From: Mycolicibacterium palauense
Lineage (GTDB): Bacteria > Actinomycetota > Actinomycetes > Mycobacteriales > Mycobacteriaceae
Direction of reading: 5' to 3'
NCBI RefSeq assembly: GCF_002592005.1
Contig: NZ_NVQF01000015.1
Span: forward strand, 25,960-89,959
Length of the DNA: 64,000 nt
Position 1 is the stretch's first letter; each line of letters opens with the position of its first letter. A program made the translations under genes and the position numbers. A model generated the notes under the pieces. That model was not told the DNA's origin. It did no database searches and saw nothing but the letters and a program-made list of their open reading frames with translations. This document shows positions 17,892-28,935 of the stretch, one piece after another.

Positions 17892-18632
17892 ATGGCGGTA
17901 CTCGACGGAAAAAGAGCCCTGGTCACCGGAGGGTCGCGCGGAATCGGCGCGGGAATCGTGCGGCGGCTCGCCGCCGACGGCGCCGCCGTGGCCTTCACCT
18001 ACGCCAACTCGGCCGCCCGGGCCGACGAGCTCGTGGCCGAGGTGACGGCCCGCGGCGCCAAGGCGGTGGCGATCCAGGCCGACGCGGCCGACCCGGTACG
18101 AACCGCGAGTGCGGTCGGCGAGGCCGTCGCCGAACTGGGCGGGCTGGACGTGCTGGTGAACAATGCCGGAGCCGCTCACCTCGAACCGATCGACGACTTC
18201 GCCGCCGAGCAGTTCGACCGGCTGGTGGCGATCAACATCGGCGGCGTGTACTGGGCCACTCGCACCGCGATCGCGCATCTGGGTGAAGGCGCGCGGATCA
18301 TCAACATCGGCAGCATCAATGCCGACCGGGTGCCCGGTCCCGGCGCGACGGTCTATGCGATGACCAAGGGAGCGGTGTCCTCCTTCACCCGCGCACTGGC
18401 CCGGGAACTGGGCCCGCGCGGCATCACCGTCAACAACGTCCAGCCCGGTCCGATCGACACCGAGATGAACCCCGACGACGGGGAGTTCGCCGACAGTCTC
18501 AAACAGCTTGTCGCACTGGGTCGCTACGGCCACACCAGTGACATCGCCGCCATGGTGAGTTTTCTGGCGGGCCCCGAGTCCGGCTTCGTCACCGGAGCGA
18601 GCGTCAACGTCGACGGCGGCATCACGGTCTAG
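17892..18632 (+). CDS. Short-chain dehydrogenase/reductase (3-oxoacyl-ACP reductase-like)
   Basis: 246 residues from ATG 17892 with a GGAG site; upstream in-frame codons run through the antisense of the TetR gene and are not used. The nucleotide motif is [10 protein letters not shown] (residues 12-21), NNAG is at about 88-91, the active-site Ser lies in INIGSIN and the catalytic Tyr-x3-Lys is YAMTK. The C-terminal [13 protein letters not shown] is the usual SDR ending. It is a soluble NAD(P)H-dependent oxidoreductase of unknown substrate, expressed divergently from its likely TetR repressor. Confidence 0.9.
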   Translation: MAVLDGKRALVTGGSRGIGAGIVRRLAADGAAVAFTYANSAARADELVAEVTARGAKAVAIQADAADPVRTASAVGEAVAELGGLDVLVNNAGAAHLEPIDDFAAEQFDRLVAINIGGVYWATRTAIAHLGEGARIINIGSINADRVPGPGATVYAMTKGAVSSFTRALARELGPRGITVNNVQPGPIDTEMNPDDGEFADSLKQLVALGRYGHTSDIAAMVSFLAGPESGFVTGASVNVDGGITV

Positions 18633-18635
18633 CGT

Positions 18636-21515
18636 TCAGCCCGTGTGGTTCGGGCTCGGCCACGGCCGGGGAACCGGGCGCGGGCGCACGTGCTGCGGCC
18701 ACCAGAACCACCTGCCCAGCAGCGCCGCCAGCGACGGTGTCATCAGCGACCGGACGACCAACGTGTCGAACAGCAGGCCGAGCCCGATCGTGGTGCCGAC
18801 CTGGCCGATCGTGACCATGTCGCTGACGGCCATCCCGATCATGGTGAAGGCGAACACCAGGCCCGCCGCCGTGACGACCGAGCCGGTTCCGGCCATCGAC
18901 CGGATGATGCCGGTCTTCAGGCCCGCGTGCATCTCCTCTTTCATCCGAGACACCAGCAGCAGGTTGTAGTCGGCGCCGACGGCCAGCAGAACGATGACCG
19001 CCATCGGCAACACCATCCAGTGCAGTGGGATCCCGATCAGGTGCTGCCAGATCAGGACCGACAGGCCGAAGGACGCCCCCAGACTCAGCACCACGGTTCC
19101 GACGATCACCGCCGCGGCGGCCACGGCCCTGGTGAGCACCACCATGACGAGGAAGATCAGGATCAGCGCGGCGACCGCCGCGATGAGCAGGTCGTAGTCC
19201 GCACCCTGTTGCATGTCCTTGTACAGCGCCGCGCTACCGCCGACATAGATCGTGGAGCCCTCCAGCGGCGTTCCCTTGATCGCGTCGGCTGCGGCGATGC
19301 GCAGTGGCTCGATGTGCGATGTGCCCTCCTCGGTCAACGGATCGCCCTGATGGAACACGGTGATCCGCACGGCATGGCCGTCGGGCGAGAGGAACAGTTT
19401 GATCCCCCGCTGGAAGTCGGCGGTCTCGAAGGCCTCCGGCGGCAGGTAGAACGAATCGTCGTTGCGGGCCGCGTCGAACGCCTCGCCCATCGCCGTGGCG
19501 TCCTCCTGCATCGCCATGCTCTGATCCTGCTGCGCCTTCTGCGCCTGATACTGGTTGAGCATCATCTGCTTCTGGTTCTTCATCGTCTGGATCATCGCCG
19601 GCATCAGCGCCGCCATCTGCGGCGTCAGCTCGGCCATCTCCTTGAGGTCGGGCACGATGTCCTGGAAGTCGTCGGACATCGTGCTGATGCCGTCGAGGCT
19701 CTCGAAGATCGAGCGCAGCGACCAGCACACCGGAATGTCGAAACAGTGCGGCTCCCAGTAGAAGTAGTTCCGAAGCGGCCGGAAGAAATCGTCGAAGTCG
19801 GCCAGACTGTCACGAACCTCGGAGATGTGCACCGAGGTCGTGTCCATCTTGTCGGCCATGCGCCGGGTGACGTCGGCCAACTGGAGCGTGATGCCGTGCA
19901 TCTTCTCCATGGAGTCGATGGTCACCTGCATCTCGTCGGCCTGCTTGAGCGTGTTCTCCAGCACCTTCTGCTGGTAGTCGTTGTTCATCAGCGACCCGGT
20001 GCCGCTCTGGCCGATCGTGTAGGCGAGCGAGGCGTGCTTGACCGGCTTGCCGTCCGGGCGGGTGATGGTCTGCACCTGTGCGATGCCGTGGACGCGAACC
20101 AGTGCCTTGGCGATCTTGTCGATGACCAGGAAGTCCGCCGGGTTGCGCAGATCATGATCGGCTTCGACCATGATCAGCTCGGGGTTCATCTTGGCGTCCG
20201 AGAAGTGCCGGTCGGCGGCCTCATAGCCGACGTTGGCGGGAACGTCGGCAGGAAGATAGATGCGGTCGTTGTAGGTGGTGTGATAGCCGGGCAGCGTCAG
20301 CAACCCGACCAGGGCCAGCACGACCGCCATGACCAGCACCGCCCCGGGCCACCGCACGGTCGCCGCGCCGATGCGCCGCCACCCGCGCGAGCGTCCCATC
20401 CGCTTGGGTTCGAGCACGCGGCCGAAGCGGGTGACGATCGAGATGACCGCAGGGCCAAGCGTGAGCGCGGCGAGCACGACGATGGTCATGCCGATCGCCA
20501 ATGGCACACCCATGGTCTGGAAGTACGGCAGCCGGGTGAAATACAGGCAGAGCGTTGCGCCGGCGATGGTCATCCCCGAGGCCAGCACGACGTGCGCCGT
20601 GCCGTGAAACATGTCGTAGTACGCCAGTTCCCGGCTCTTACCCGACCGTCGAGCTTCCTGGTAGCGGCCTATCAGGAAGATCGCGTAGTCGGTTGCCGCG
20701 GCGATCGCCAACGTCACCACCATGTTGGTCGCGAAGGTGGTGAGTCCGATCACCTCGTGATAGCCGAGGAAAGCGACGATCCCGCGAGCCGAGAGCAGCC
20801 CGATGATCACCATGAACAGCGTGATCACCGTGGTGACGATGGACCGGTAGACCAGCAGAAGCATCACCGTGATGACCCCGAAGGTCAACGCCTCGATGGT
20901 CTTCATGCTGGCATCGCCGACCTCGTTCTGGTCGGTCGTGGTGGCCGCCGGGCCGGTGACGTAGGCCTTCACACCCGCGGGCGGCTCGATGCCGGCGATG
21001 ATGTCTCGAACGGCCTGCACCGACTCGTTGGCCAGGGCCTCGCCCTGGTCGCCGGCGATGTAGACCTGGACGTAGGCCGCCTTGCCGTCCATGCTCTGGG
21101 CGCCGGCCGCAGTCAGCGTGTCGCCCCAGAAGTCCTGCACATGCTGCACATGGGCGGTGTCCGCTTCCAGCTCACGGACCATGTCGTCGTAGAACGCGTG
21201 CGCGTCGGCACCCAGCTCCTGCTGACCCTCAAGCACGATCATCACCGAGCTGCTGGTGTCGTACTCCTGGAACACCTCGCCGACGCGCTTGGTCGCGATC
21301 ATCGACGGAGCATCGTTGGGGCTCATCGACACAGCGCGGGTCTTGCTGACCACTTCGAGCTGGGGAACCGAGACGTTGAGGATCGCGATGATCGCTATCC
21401 AGGCCAACACGATCGGGACCGCGAAGGTGCGGATGAAACGCGGCAGCAGGGGGCGGACGGCGTGATGGGTGGGCGGCACCGGGGCGGTCGGGGCGTCCTC
21501 GACGGAAGTGCTCAT
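18636..21515 (-). CDS. MmpL family RND transporter
   Basis: 959 residues from ATG 21515 (ATGA overlap with the MmpS stop). It has the two-lobed MmpL4/5-like architecture: TM1 at about residue 30-50, a large periplasmic domain, a TM2-6 bundle, a second periplasmic domain with a long coiled region (around [16 protein letters not shown]), and a TM8-12 bundle. The proton-relay Asp-Tyr pairs are [12 protein letters not shown] and [12 protein letters not shown]. Such pumps export siderophores, lipids or drugs with an MmpS partner. There is no polyketide synthase or lipid gene nearby, so the substrate is unknown. Confidence 0.92.
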   Translation of the reverse strand: MSTSVEDAPTAPVPPTHHAVRPLLPRFIRTFAVPIVLAWIAIIAILNVSVPQLEVVSKTRAVSMSPNDAPSMIATKRVGEVFQEYDTSSSVMIVLEGQQELGADAHAFYDDMVRELEADTAHVQHVQDFWGDTLTAAGAQSMDGKAAYVQVYIAGDQGEALANESVQAVRDIIAGIEPPAGVKAYVTGPAATTTDQNEVGDASMKTIEALTFGVITVMLLLVYRSIVTTVITLFMVIIGLLSARGIVAFLGYHEVIGLTTFATNMVVTLAIAAATDYAIFLIGRYQEARRSGKSRELAYYDMFHGTAHVVLASGMTIAGATLCLYFTRLPYFQTMGVPLAIGMTIVVLAALTLGPAVISIVTRFGRVLEPKRMGRSRGWRRIGAATVRWPGAVLVMAVVLALVGLLTLPGYHTTYNDRIYLPADVPANVGYEAADRHFSDAKMNPELIMVEADHDLRNPADFLVIDKIAKALVRVHGIAQVQTITRPDGKPVKHASLAYTIGQSGTGSLMNNDYQQKVLENTLKQADEMQVTIDSMEKMHGITLQLADVTRRMADKMDTTSVHISEVRDSLADFDDFFRPLRNYFYWEPHCFDIPVCWSLRSIFESLDGISTMSDDFQDIVPDLKEMAELTPQMAALMPAMIQTMKNQKQMMLNQYQAQKAQQDQSMAMQEDATAMGEAFDAARNDDSFYLPPEAFETADFQRGIKLFLSPDGHAVRITVFHQGDPLTEEGTSHIEPLRIAAADAIKGTPLEGSTIYVGGSAALYKDMQQGADYDLLIAAVAALILIFLVMVVLTRAVAAAAVIVGTVVLSLGASFGLSVLIWQHLIGIPLHWMVLPMAVIVLLAVGADYNLLLVSRMKEEMHAGLKTGIIRSMAGTGSVVTAAGLVFAFTMIGMAVSDMVTIGQVGTTIGLGLLFDTLVVRSLMTPSLAALLGRWFWWPQHVRPRPVPRPWPSPNHTG

Positions 21516-21946
21516 GCCGCCTTCACCAGACAGTAGGTCGCAGGGTCCACGCCGTGGGCCGTCCTTTCGTCCTTCACTTCGTCGTCGACGGTGACCCGGC
21601 AGCCGATCGACTGCCCGTCCCCCTGGGCGACGAGATTCGGCATGACCGACGGAATGGTGGTCTCCAGGGTCAGCGACCACGGCAGATTCACCTCGCCGGT
21701 TCGTTGCGGCAGACCGTCGAGGTCGGTGTAGTTGATGATCGCGGTGCTACCCGTCCCGAAAACCTCGTAGGTGACGACCTTGGGGTTGAAGTTCTCCGCG
21801 GTGTCGGTGCCGATCGGTGTCACGATGGCCCCGTTGGAACCGAACACCGAGCGCAGGTGTGCCACGGTGAACGCGCCCACCGTGACGGCCGCCACCACCA
21901 GGACGGGCACCCATGCGCGTTTGAGCACCGAGATGAAGACGGTCAT
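21512..21946 (-). CDS. MmpS family membrane protein
   Basis: 144 residues from ATG 21946; the longer reading to 22000 has no start signal. One N-terminal TM helix ([22 protein letters not shown]) is followed by a beta-sandwich domain with [21 protein letters not shown] and the C-terminal Cys pair (IGCRVTV and PATYCLVK), as in MmpS4/MmpS5. It works with MmpL in the envelope. Its stop overlaps the mmpL start, so the two are translationally coupled. Confidence 0.92.
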   Translation of the reverse strand: MTVFISVLKRAWVPVLVVAAVTVGAFTVAHLRSVFGSNGAIVTPIGTDTAENFNPKVVTYEVFGTGSTAIINYTDLDGLPQRTGEVNLPWSLTLETTIPSVMPNLVAQGDGQSIGCRVTVDDEVKDERTAHGVDPATYCLVKAA

Positions 21947-22355
21947 CGTGGAATCGAACAGTGTTGGCGGGCAGTCGGTTCGGAGCCCAGAAGCGGGCAC
22001 GCGGATGCGGAAGTCAAACCAGGCCTCTCCACGAGATTTTCACACCGGCCGCCGAACGACTCAGTCTGGCTAGACAACCTAAACGACTTAAGCGGACAAA
22101 AACAATCCGGTTATGGCGGTTATCACGACGCCCCACGGCGAGTGATCGACGACCCACCCGAGCCGGGAATACGGCGGGGCGGATATTGGTTTGAGGGTCG
22201 ACGACAGGACGAACTACCGTTTTTTCCAAAGCAATTCGTGGAGACGGCACGGGCGCACGGTTCGCCCGTCGGAGAGTTGGGCAGTGGCCGGCGCCGCCCG
22301 AGGTGCTGGGCTCGGGCGGCCGACGGCTATGCCGGACGCGGTGCGGGCCGGTGCC
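21947..22355. other. Intergenic, upstream of mmpS; no gene seen
   Basis: About 400 bp between mmpS (start) and the crotonase gene (end), both on the minus strand. It contains a comparatively AT-rich stretch at 22060-22115 suited to a minus-strand promoter for mmpS-mmpL. No regulator gene or clear palindrome was found, and the small open frames here have no family features. Confidence 0.4.
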
Positions 22356-23312
22356 TCACGGCTGCGCCCGGCCCTTCTTGCTGAGCCGGAAGGCGGGTGG
22401 GAACTGCTCGTCATTGCTCTTGACCGAATCGGTGAGACCCTTGTCGAGCACGGACGCGTCGAGTTCGAAATCCTCCGGATCGGGCCGCACCTGGGCTCCG
22501 AGCGACTCGATCAGGCCGGTGATCAGCGACCCCATGTATTCACCCTGAAACTGTTCGAGGACGTGGAAGAACGTCTTCTGGATGTGCACCGAATCGGTCG
22601 GTCGGGTGCGCGCGCACACCGCGGCGTAGGTGGCCACCTCGGCTTCGAGCTGGTCGCGTGGGACCACCTTGTTGACGAAGTCGCACTCGTACATCTCCTG
22701 CGCGGTGAACGGCCGGCCGGTGAACAGCATCTCCTTGAACCGGCGGGTTCCCATCGTCAGCGCCCAGGACCACATCCGCGGTCCCCATCCGGCGTAGCGA
22801 AACGCCGCGTGTCCGAACAGCGCGTCGTCGGAGGCGATGACCAGGTCGGCGTCGGCGGCCTGGTAGAAGTGCCACCCGTAGCAGTAGCCCTTGACCTCGA
22901 GGATGCTGATCTTCTGGAACTCCCGCAGGCTGCGACAACCCGACTGTGCGTTGGCGAACCAGGGGCCCAGGGATCCGCCGTGACGGAACGTCCCCTTCGG
23001 CGGGTAGGTGATCTCGTCGGCGGCGTCCTCGAGCTTGAACTCGCGCAACCGGTCTTCGGGTGACCCCTGGAGGCCGGCCATGAAGTCCGGCAGATCGACC
23101 CCGCTGCCGAAGTCGTCGCCGATCCCCCGCACGATCAGGACCTTCACGTCGTCGTCGATGTTCGCGCGATGGAGAAGCTCGGCGTACCGCAGCCGCGCGG
23201 CGACGGTCGGAGCATTGAGCCGGTCGGGCCGCGCCAGCGTGATGGTCGCGATCTTCGTCTTCGGATCCTTGTCGTAGCGGACGATCTCTTCCGCTGGGGG
23301 TGGCTCCGACAT
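22356..23312 (-). CDS. Enoyl-CoA hydratase/isomerase (crotonase) family protein
   Basis: 318 residues, ATG 23312 preceded by AAGGAGAAGC. Crotonase motifs: IATITLARPDRLNAPT at the start, RGIGDDFGSGVDLPDF (first oxyanion-hole segment), and VKGYCYGWHFYQAADADLVIASDDALFGH (second segment, given here only to locate). The second segment differs from typical ECHs (no clear GGG), and the protein is about 50 residues longer than usual ECH, so it may be a C-C hydrolase or isomerase-like member rather than a simple hydratase. It is divergent from the BVMO gene. Confidence 0.82.
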   Translation of the reverse strand: MSEPPPAEEIVRYDKDPKTKIATITLARPDRLNAPTVAARLRYAELLHRANIDDDVKVLIVRGIGDDFGSGVDLPDFMAGLQGSPEDRLREFKLEDAADEITYPPKGTFRHGGSLGPWFANAQSGCRSLREFQKISILEVKGYCYGWHFYQAADADLVIASDDALFGHAAFRYAGWGPRMWSWALTMGTRRFKEMLFTGRPFTAQEMYECDFVNKVVPRDQLEAEVATYAAVCARTRPTDSVHIQKTFFHVLEQFQGEYMGSLITGLIESLGAQVRPDPEDFELDASVLDKGLTDSVKSNDEQFPPAFRLSKKGRAQP

Positions 23313-23365
23313 GCTTCTCCTTCGGCCGCTGCATCCGGTGGAAATGTGACTGGCACAACATACCG

Positions 23366-23412
23366 TGTGTCTGGCAAGATGACGCAGTATCTTCTCGACA
23401 GACACACTGTCT
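23366..23412. promoter_or_regulatory. Inverted repeats in the crotonase/BVMO divergent promoter
   Basis: tgtgtctg (23366-23373) and cagacaca (23399-23406) form an 8-bp inverted repeat, and agaca-cac-tgtct (23400-23412) overlaps the right arm. Both lie between two divergent catabolic genes and are candidate operators for the TetR at 25274. Confidence 0.5.
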
Positions 23413-23445
23413 AGCGAAATGGCATGACGGAGGAGCGCGACCGAG

Positions 23446-25272
<1,827 letters not shown>

Positions 25273-25273
25273 C

Positions 25274-25861
25274 ATGGTCGACACCGCCCCCAAACTCACC
25301 ATGCGGGACCGTCACCGGATCCTCACCCGCGAACACATCCTGGCGGCCTCGCTGGAGGTGTTCGCCGAGCGCGGCTACGTTGCGGTGACCATCGACGACA
25401 TCGCGCGGCGCGCCGGAATCGGCAGGGCGACGTTCTACCTGCATTTCGAAAGCAAGGCCGCGGTCCTGCGCGAGCTCCGCAACACCCGGATGATGACATG
25501 GTCCGAGCAGGACGCCCCACGGGGCGGCAGGCACGGAAGACCCTCGGTCCGAGCCTTTTTCGAGAAGGTGGTCGACTTCTACACATCGGCTCCCGAGCTC
25601 TACAAGGTTCTGCACCAGGCGCGCGCGGTCGATCCGGAATTCGCCGCCGCGCACCGGGAGACGATGGAAGCCGACCTCGAAGAGTGGAGGCAACGAGGCG
25701 TCATGGAGGGCGCCGGCGATGCCGAACTCCGCCTGGCCATCGCCATGATGTACACCATGGTCGACTCCTTCATGCACCTGTGGCTGATCGACGGCTGGCC
25801 GCTGGAACGCGATGCCGCGATCGACGCGATGACCGACGCCCTGTACGCCACGATGCGCTAG
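25274..25861 (+). CDS. TetR family transcriptional regulator
   Basis: 195 residues. It begins 1 bp after the BVMO stop, so it is in the same operon. HTH at about residues 15-60 (HILAASLEVFAERGYVAV, then GIGRATFYLHFESKAAVLREL). Its C-terminal domain is of the TetR_C type with AIAMMYTMVDSFMHLW. It is a likely repressor of the BVMO operon and of the divergent crotonase gene through the inverted repeats at 23366-23412. Confidence 0.87.
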   Translation: MVDTAPKLTMRDRHRILTREHILAASLEVFAERGYVAVTIDDIARRAGIGRATFYLHFESKAAVLRELRNTRMMTWSEQDAPRGGRHGRPSVRAFFEKVVDFYTSAPELYKVLHQARAVDPEFAAAHRETMEADLEEWRQRGVMEGAGDAELRLAIAMMYTMVDSFMHLWLIDGWPLERDAAIDAMTDALYATMR

Positions 25862-25877
25862 CTGTGCACCCCCGAGG

Positions 25878-25919
25878 GCCCACCTGAGGACCCCACCTGA
25901 GGACCCCACACCTGAGGAC
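25878..25919. repeat. Three imperfect tandem copies of a 13-15 bp unit
   Basis: Copies of cccacctgaggac follow each other between the TetR stop and the LLM gene's AAGGAGGA ribosome site; the third has an inserted ac. It could be a recent slippage product or part of a regulatory leader. No coding function. Confidence 0.6.
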
Positions 25920-25930
25920 AAGGAGGACAG

Positions 25931-27229
25931 ATGCCCGAGAGACGGTATCTGCATCTGAACCTGGTAGCCAACGACATCAACCTGCACCAGGGCGCGCGCG
26001 GCTACGAGCAGGCGCACGCCATCCCGGATCGTGGCGCGTTCGAGCGCCTCCTGGAGTACGCGAGGTTCGGCGACGAGGGTTTGTTCACCGCGCTGTTCAT
26101 CGGCGACATCCCGGGCATGCAGAGTTCCCCGGGATTCGACGGCGGGCCCGCCGAGCCCATCACGGCGCTGGCGGCGATGGCACAGCACACCCGCCATGTC
26201 GGACTCATCGCCACGGCGTCGACGACGTTCTACGACCCCTACAATCTGGCCCGGCTGCTCGCCTCGCTCGACCAGGTCTGTGATGGACGTGCCGGGTTCA
26301 ACGCGGTCACCTCCGTCGGCGACAAGTTCGCGCTGAACTACAGCCTCACCCAGCATCTGGACCGTGAGGCGCGCTATCAGCGGGCCGACGAATTCCTCCA
26401 TGTCGTGCGCGCGCTCTGGGAGAACCGGGAACTGCGTCAAGACCCCGATGGCCTGACGCGGTTCTACGCCGACCCGATCGACCACCGCGGCGCACTCTTT
26501 CAGGTCACCGGGCCGCTCAACGTGGCTCCCAGCCGGCAGGGTCGGCCACTCATCGCGCAGGCCGGCGGGTCGGGCCCGGGAATCAGGCTCGCCGCGAAAT
26601 ATGCCGAGATGGTGTTCACCAACAGCTCCACCCGCGAAGGGGCGGCCGAGTACCGGGACATGCTGGACAAGGCGCTCGTGGAGGCCGGCCGCGCGCCCGG
26701 CTCGGTCCCGGCGATACCCGGCCTCATCCCCTACCTCGGCCGCACCGCCAAGGAGGCCGAGGACACCATGCGCGACCTGGACAATTACGTGCAGTGGGAG
26801 CAGATCGCGCCGTTTGCCCTGGGCCAGTTCGGTATCGACGTTGCCTATGACGACATCAACGATCCGTTCCCGAGCGATCTACTCCCCCGTCCCGAGGACG
26901 TCGAGGCGACGATCTCGAGCGCGTTCTCCAACTACGTCAGCCTCTACACCTGGATTCGTCAGCACCCGGGTGTGACGATGCGCGACGTCGTCGCCCAGGC
27001 CGTCGGCCGCGGTGGTGCGACCCACCGCAAGTTCGTGGGTTCCTACGACGACATCGCCGACGACTTCGCCGCCTGGTTCGCCGACGGCAATGTCGGCGGC
27101 TTCAACCTGATGTTCTCCGCGGGGGCCACGTCCATTCGGGAGTTCATCGACGAGGTCGTTCCCCGGTTGATCGACCGCGGGATCTACCGCGGCACGGCCG
27201 AGGACCGTCCGCTGCGCGAGCGCTTCTGA
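25931..27229 (+). CDS. FMN-dependent monooxygenase of the NtaA/SnaA/DszA family
   Basis: 432 residues, ATG with AAGGAGGA. The luciferase-like barrel has the family's N-terminus YLHLNLVANDIN, then GFDGGPAEPITALAAMAQHTRHVGLIATASTTFYDPYNLARLL, quoted only in part (LIATASTTFYDPYNLAR), and the FNAVTS segment with NYSLTQHLDREARY. This family uses FMNH2 delivered by a separate flavin reductase to hydroxylate or desulfurise substrates. No reductase gene is adjacent. It sits with the BVMO and SDR genes, suggesting a shared degradative pathway. Confidence 0.9.
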   Translation: MPERRYLHLNLVANDINLHQGARGYEQAHAIPDRGAFERLLEYARFGDEGLFTALFIGDIPGMQSSPGFDGGPAEPITALAAMAQHTRHVGLIATASTTFYDPYNLARLLASLDQVCDGRAGFNAVTSVGDKFALNYSLTQHLDREARYQRADEFLHVVRALWENRELRQDPDGLTRFYADPIDHRGALFQVTGPLNVAPSRQGRPLIAQAGGSGPGIRLAAKYAEMVFTNSSTREGAAEYRDMLDKALVEAGRAPGSVPAIPGLIPYLGRTAKEAEDTMRDLDNYVQWEQIAPFALGQFGIDVAYDDINDPFPSDLLPRPEDVEATISSAFSNYVSLYTWIRQHPGVTMRDVVAQAVGRGGATHRKFVGSYDDIADDFAAWFADGNVGGFNLMFSAGATSIREFIDEVVPRLIDRGIYRGTAEDRPLRERF

Positions 27230-27283
27230 GGATCCACGGCGGCATGGTCCCGCTTCCCTGTCCGTGGGTTGCCGGCGTCGGTC

Positions 27284-28039
27284 TCACGGGTATGTCTGGA
27301 CCTCCCCGCCGTCGGCGAAGAGCTCGCTGCCGGTCACGAAACTGGACTGGCCGGTGGCCAGAAACAGCACCGCGGCGGCGATCTCGTCCGGGTTCGCCAC
27401 GCGTGCCAGCGTGGTGCTGCCGGCCATCTGCTCGAGGAGTGCCGGCACCGACGCCTCGTCGGTCGCGATGCCGCGTAGCCCCGGGGTGTCGACCGGACCG
27501 GGAACGATGGTGTTGACCCTGATCCCCCGCGGTGCCAGCTCGGCCGCCCACACCCGGGCGAACTGGCGCAGTGCGGCCTTCGACGCGGAGTACACGCCGA
27601 ATCCGGGATTTCCGCGATGTGCCGACGTCGACCCGGTCACCACGACGGCCGCGCCGGGATTGAGCAGCGGCAGCGCCTTCTGCACGGTGAACACCGTTCC
27701 CCGCACGTTGATCCCGAACGTACGGTCGAATCCCTCCGGCGTGAGCTCGTCGAGGGTGGCCAGATCGCCGCCCCCGGCGTTCGCGAACACCACGTCCAGG
27801 CCGGCGCCCCCGGCCGCCACGGCCTCGAACAGCCGATCCAGATCCTGCGGGTCGGAGACGTCGCTGCGCACCGGGACCGCTGCCGGGCCCAGCTCGCGAG
27901 CCGCGGCATCCAGTTCGGCCTGACGGCGTCCGGTGAGGTACACCCGGGCCCCCTCGGCGATGAAGCGCCGTGCCGAGGCCAGTCCGATTCCCGTGCTCGC
28001 GCCGGTGATCAGTGCGGTTTTGCCCTCAAGTTGTCCCAT
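27284..28039 (-). CDS. Short-chain dehydrogenase/reductase
   Basis: 251 residues, ATG 28039 preceded by GGAGAAG. Nucleotide motif GASTGIG at about 13-19; NAG motif at about 84-87 (VFANAGGG); catalytic Ser in VTGSTSAHRG and YxxxK in VYSASK. The ending GSELFADGG is standard. The arginine after the second beta strand (TGRRQ) suggests NADP. It is convergent with the LLM gene and divergent from a TetR; this places it as an oxidoreductase under that repressor. Confidence 0.9.
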   Translation of the reverse strand: MGQLEGKTALITGASTGIGLASARRFIAEGARVYLTGRRQAELDAAARELGPAAVPVRSDVSDPQDLDRLFEAVAAGGAGLDVVFANAGGGDLATLDELTPEGFDRTFGINVRGTVFTVQKALPLLNPGAAVVVTGSTSAHRGNPGFGVYSASKAALRQFARVWAAELAPRGIRVNTIVPGPVDTPGLRGIATDEASVPALLEQMAGSTTLARVANPDEIAAAVLFLATGQSSFVTGSELFADGGEVQTYP

Positions 28040-28061
28040 GATCTTCTCCTTGTGCCAATTG

Positions 28062-28103
28062 TAGTCTGAACGGTCAAAAACTAGTTATACACCATTCGGT
28101 CTA
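28062..28103. promoter_or_regulatory. Imperfect inverted repeat in SDR/TetR divergent promoter
   Basis: tagtctgaacg (28062-28072) and cattcggtcta (28093-28103) are inverted at 8 of 11 positions, in an AT-rich 80-bp gap. It is a candidate TetR operator. Confidence 0.45.
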
Positions 28104-28122
28104 AAACGGGTATCCTGACGGC

Positions 28123-28722
28123 ATGGCGCGACCGAGAACCTTCGACGAGGACACGGTGGTCAGGGCTGCCCGCGACCAGTTCCGCAGGTGCGGCTACTCG
28201 GGCACCAGCCTCGACGACCTGGTCAAGGTGACCGGACTGGCCAAGGCCAGCATCTACAACGCCTTCGGTGACAAACACGCGCTCTACATCCGCGCGTTCG
28301 ACAACTACTGCACCGAGGCGGTCGAGGCGCTGGGCGCCGAACTCGGCGGGCCCGACGAGACTGCAGCGGAACGCCTGCGGCACCTCATACGGCACATGGC
28401 CGACACGACCGGCACGGCCGCGGAGCCGCCGGTGTCGTGCTTCCTGTCGAAGGCGACGGCCGAACTCGCCGCGCGTGACCCGGAAGTGGCGGGCATCGCC
28501 CAACGGGCCTTCCGGCAGATCGAAGACGTTCTGGCGTCGACCCTGTCCGCCGCCCAGCGCGCGGGCGCCGTGTCGGCCTCGCGCGATTGCCGCTCGACGG
28601 CCCGTCACATCCTCGTCGGCCTGCGCGGAATGGAGGCACTGGCCGCCGCGGGGGTCGACCGGGCCGTCCTCGCCGACGCGGCCGAGAGCATCGCGCAGCT
28701 GACGCTGAGTCCAGGGCCCTGA
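28123..28722 (+). CDS. TetR family transcriptional regulator
   Basis: 199 residues. N-terminus ARPRTFDEDTVVRAARDQFR, HTH at about residues 9-55 with GLAKASIYNAFGDKHALY. The C-terminal part has a Cys in VSCFLSKATAELAARDPEV, as found in some QacR/AcrR-like sensors. It is divergent from the SDR gene, with an inverted repeat in the gap, and probably regulates it. Confidence 0.87.
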   Translation: MARPRTFDEDTVVRAARDQFRRCGYSGTSLDDLVKVTGLAKASIYNAFGDKHALYIRAFDNYCTEAVEALGAELGGPDETAAERLRHLIRHMADTTGTAAEPPVSCFLSKATAELAARDPEVAGIAQRAFRQIEDVLASTLSAAQRAGAVSASRDCRSTARHILVGLRGMEALAAAGVDRAVLADAAESIAQLTLSPGP

Positions 28723-28935
28723 TCGGTTCGGCCACGAACGCGGCTACCACTGCTCTCATGCAGTGCTGCAAGGGGTTTCGCGGAAGAAGCGGTGACGATC
28801 GCCTCGGTGGCCCGTCACCGCTCCGGGTGCTCCGCTGGGGTGATCCCACCGGCGTCGCCGTGGTTCTCCGTGGCCCGCCGGAGCGCAATCCTTGGACACG
28901 GCCGCGCGCAGCGTAGACAATCATGGAATGCAGGC

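Noticed and set aside
17418..18632. SDR extended by about 158 residues upstream
   Set aside because: The extra part is antisense to the TetR gene and is Arg/Ser-rich; the GGAG-preceded ATG at 17892 starts a normal SDR.
18645..21536. Very long + strand open frame opposite mmpL
   Set aside because: It is antisense to the MmpL gene, is rich in His, Arg and Gln as expected from the complement of this codon usage, and has no family motif.
28723..28935. Extended N-terminus of the ATP-grasp gene from 28792
   Set aside because: The upstream residues are Arg/Ser/Pro-rich without domain similarity; a start near 28936 is more likely, though unproven.
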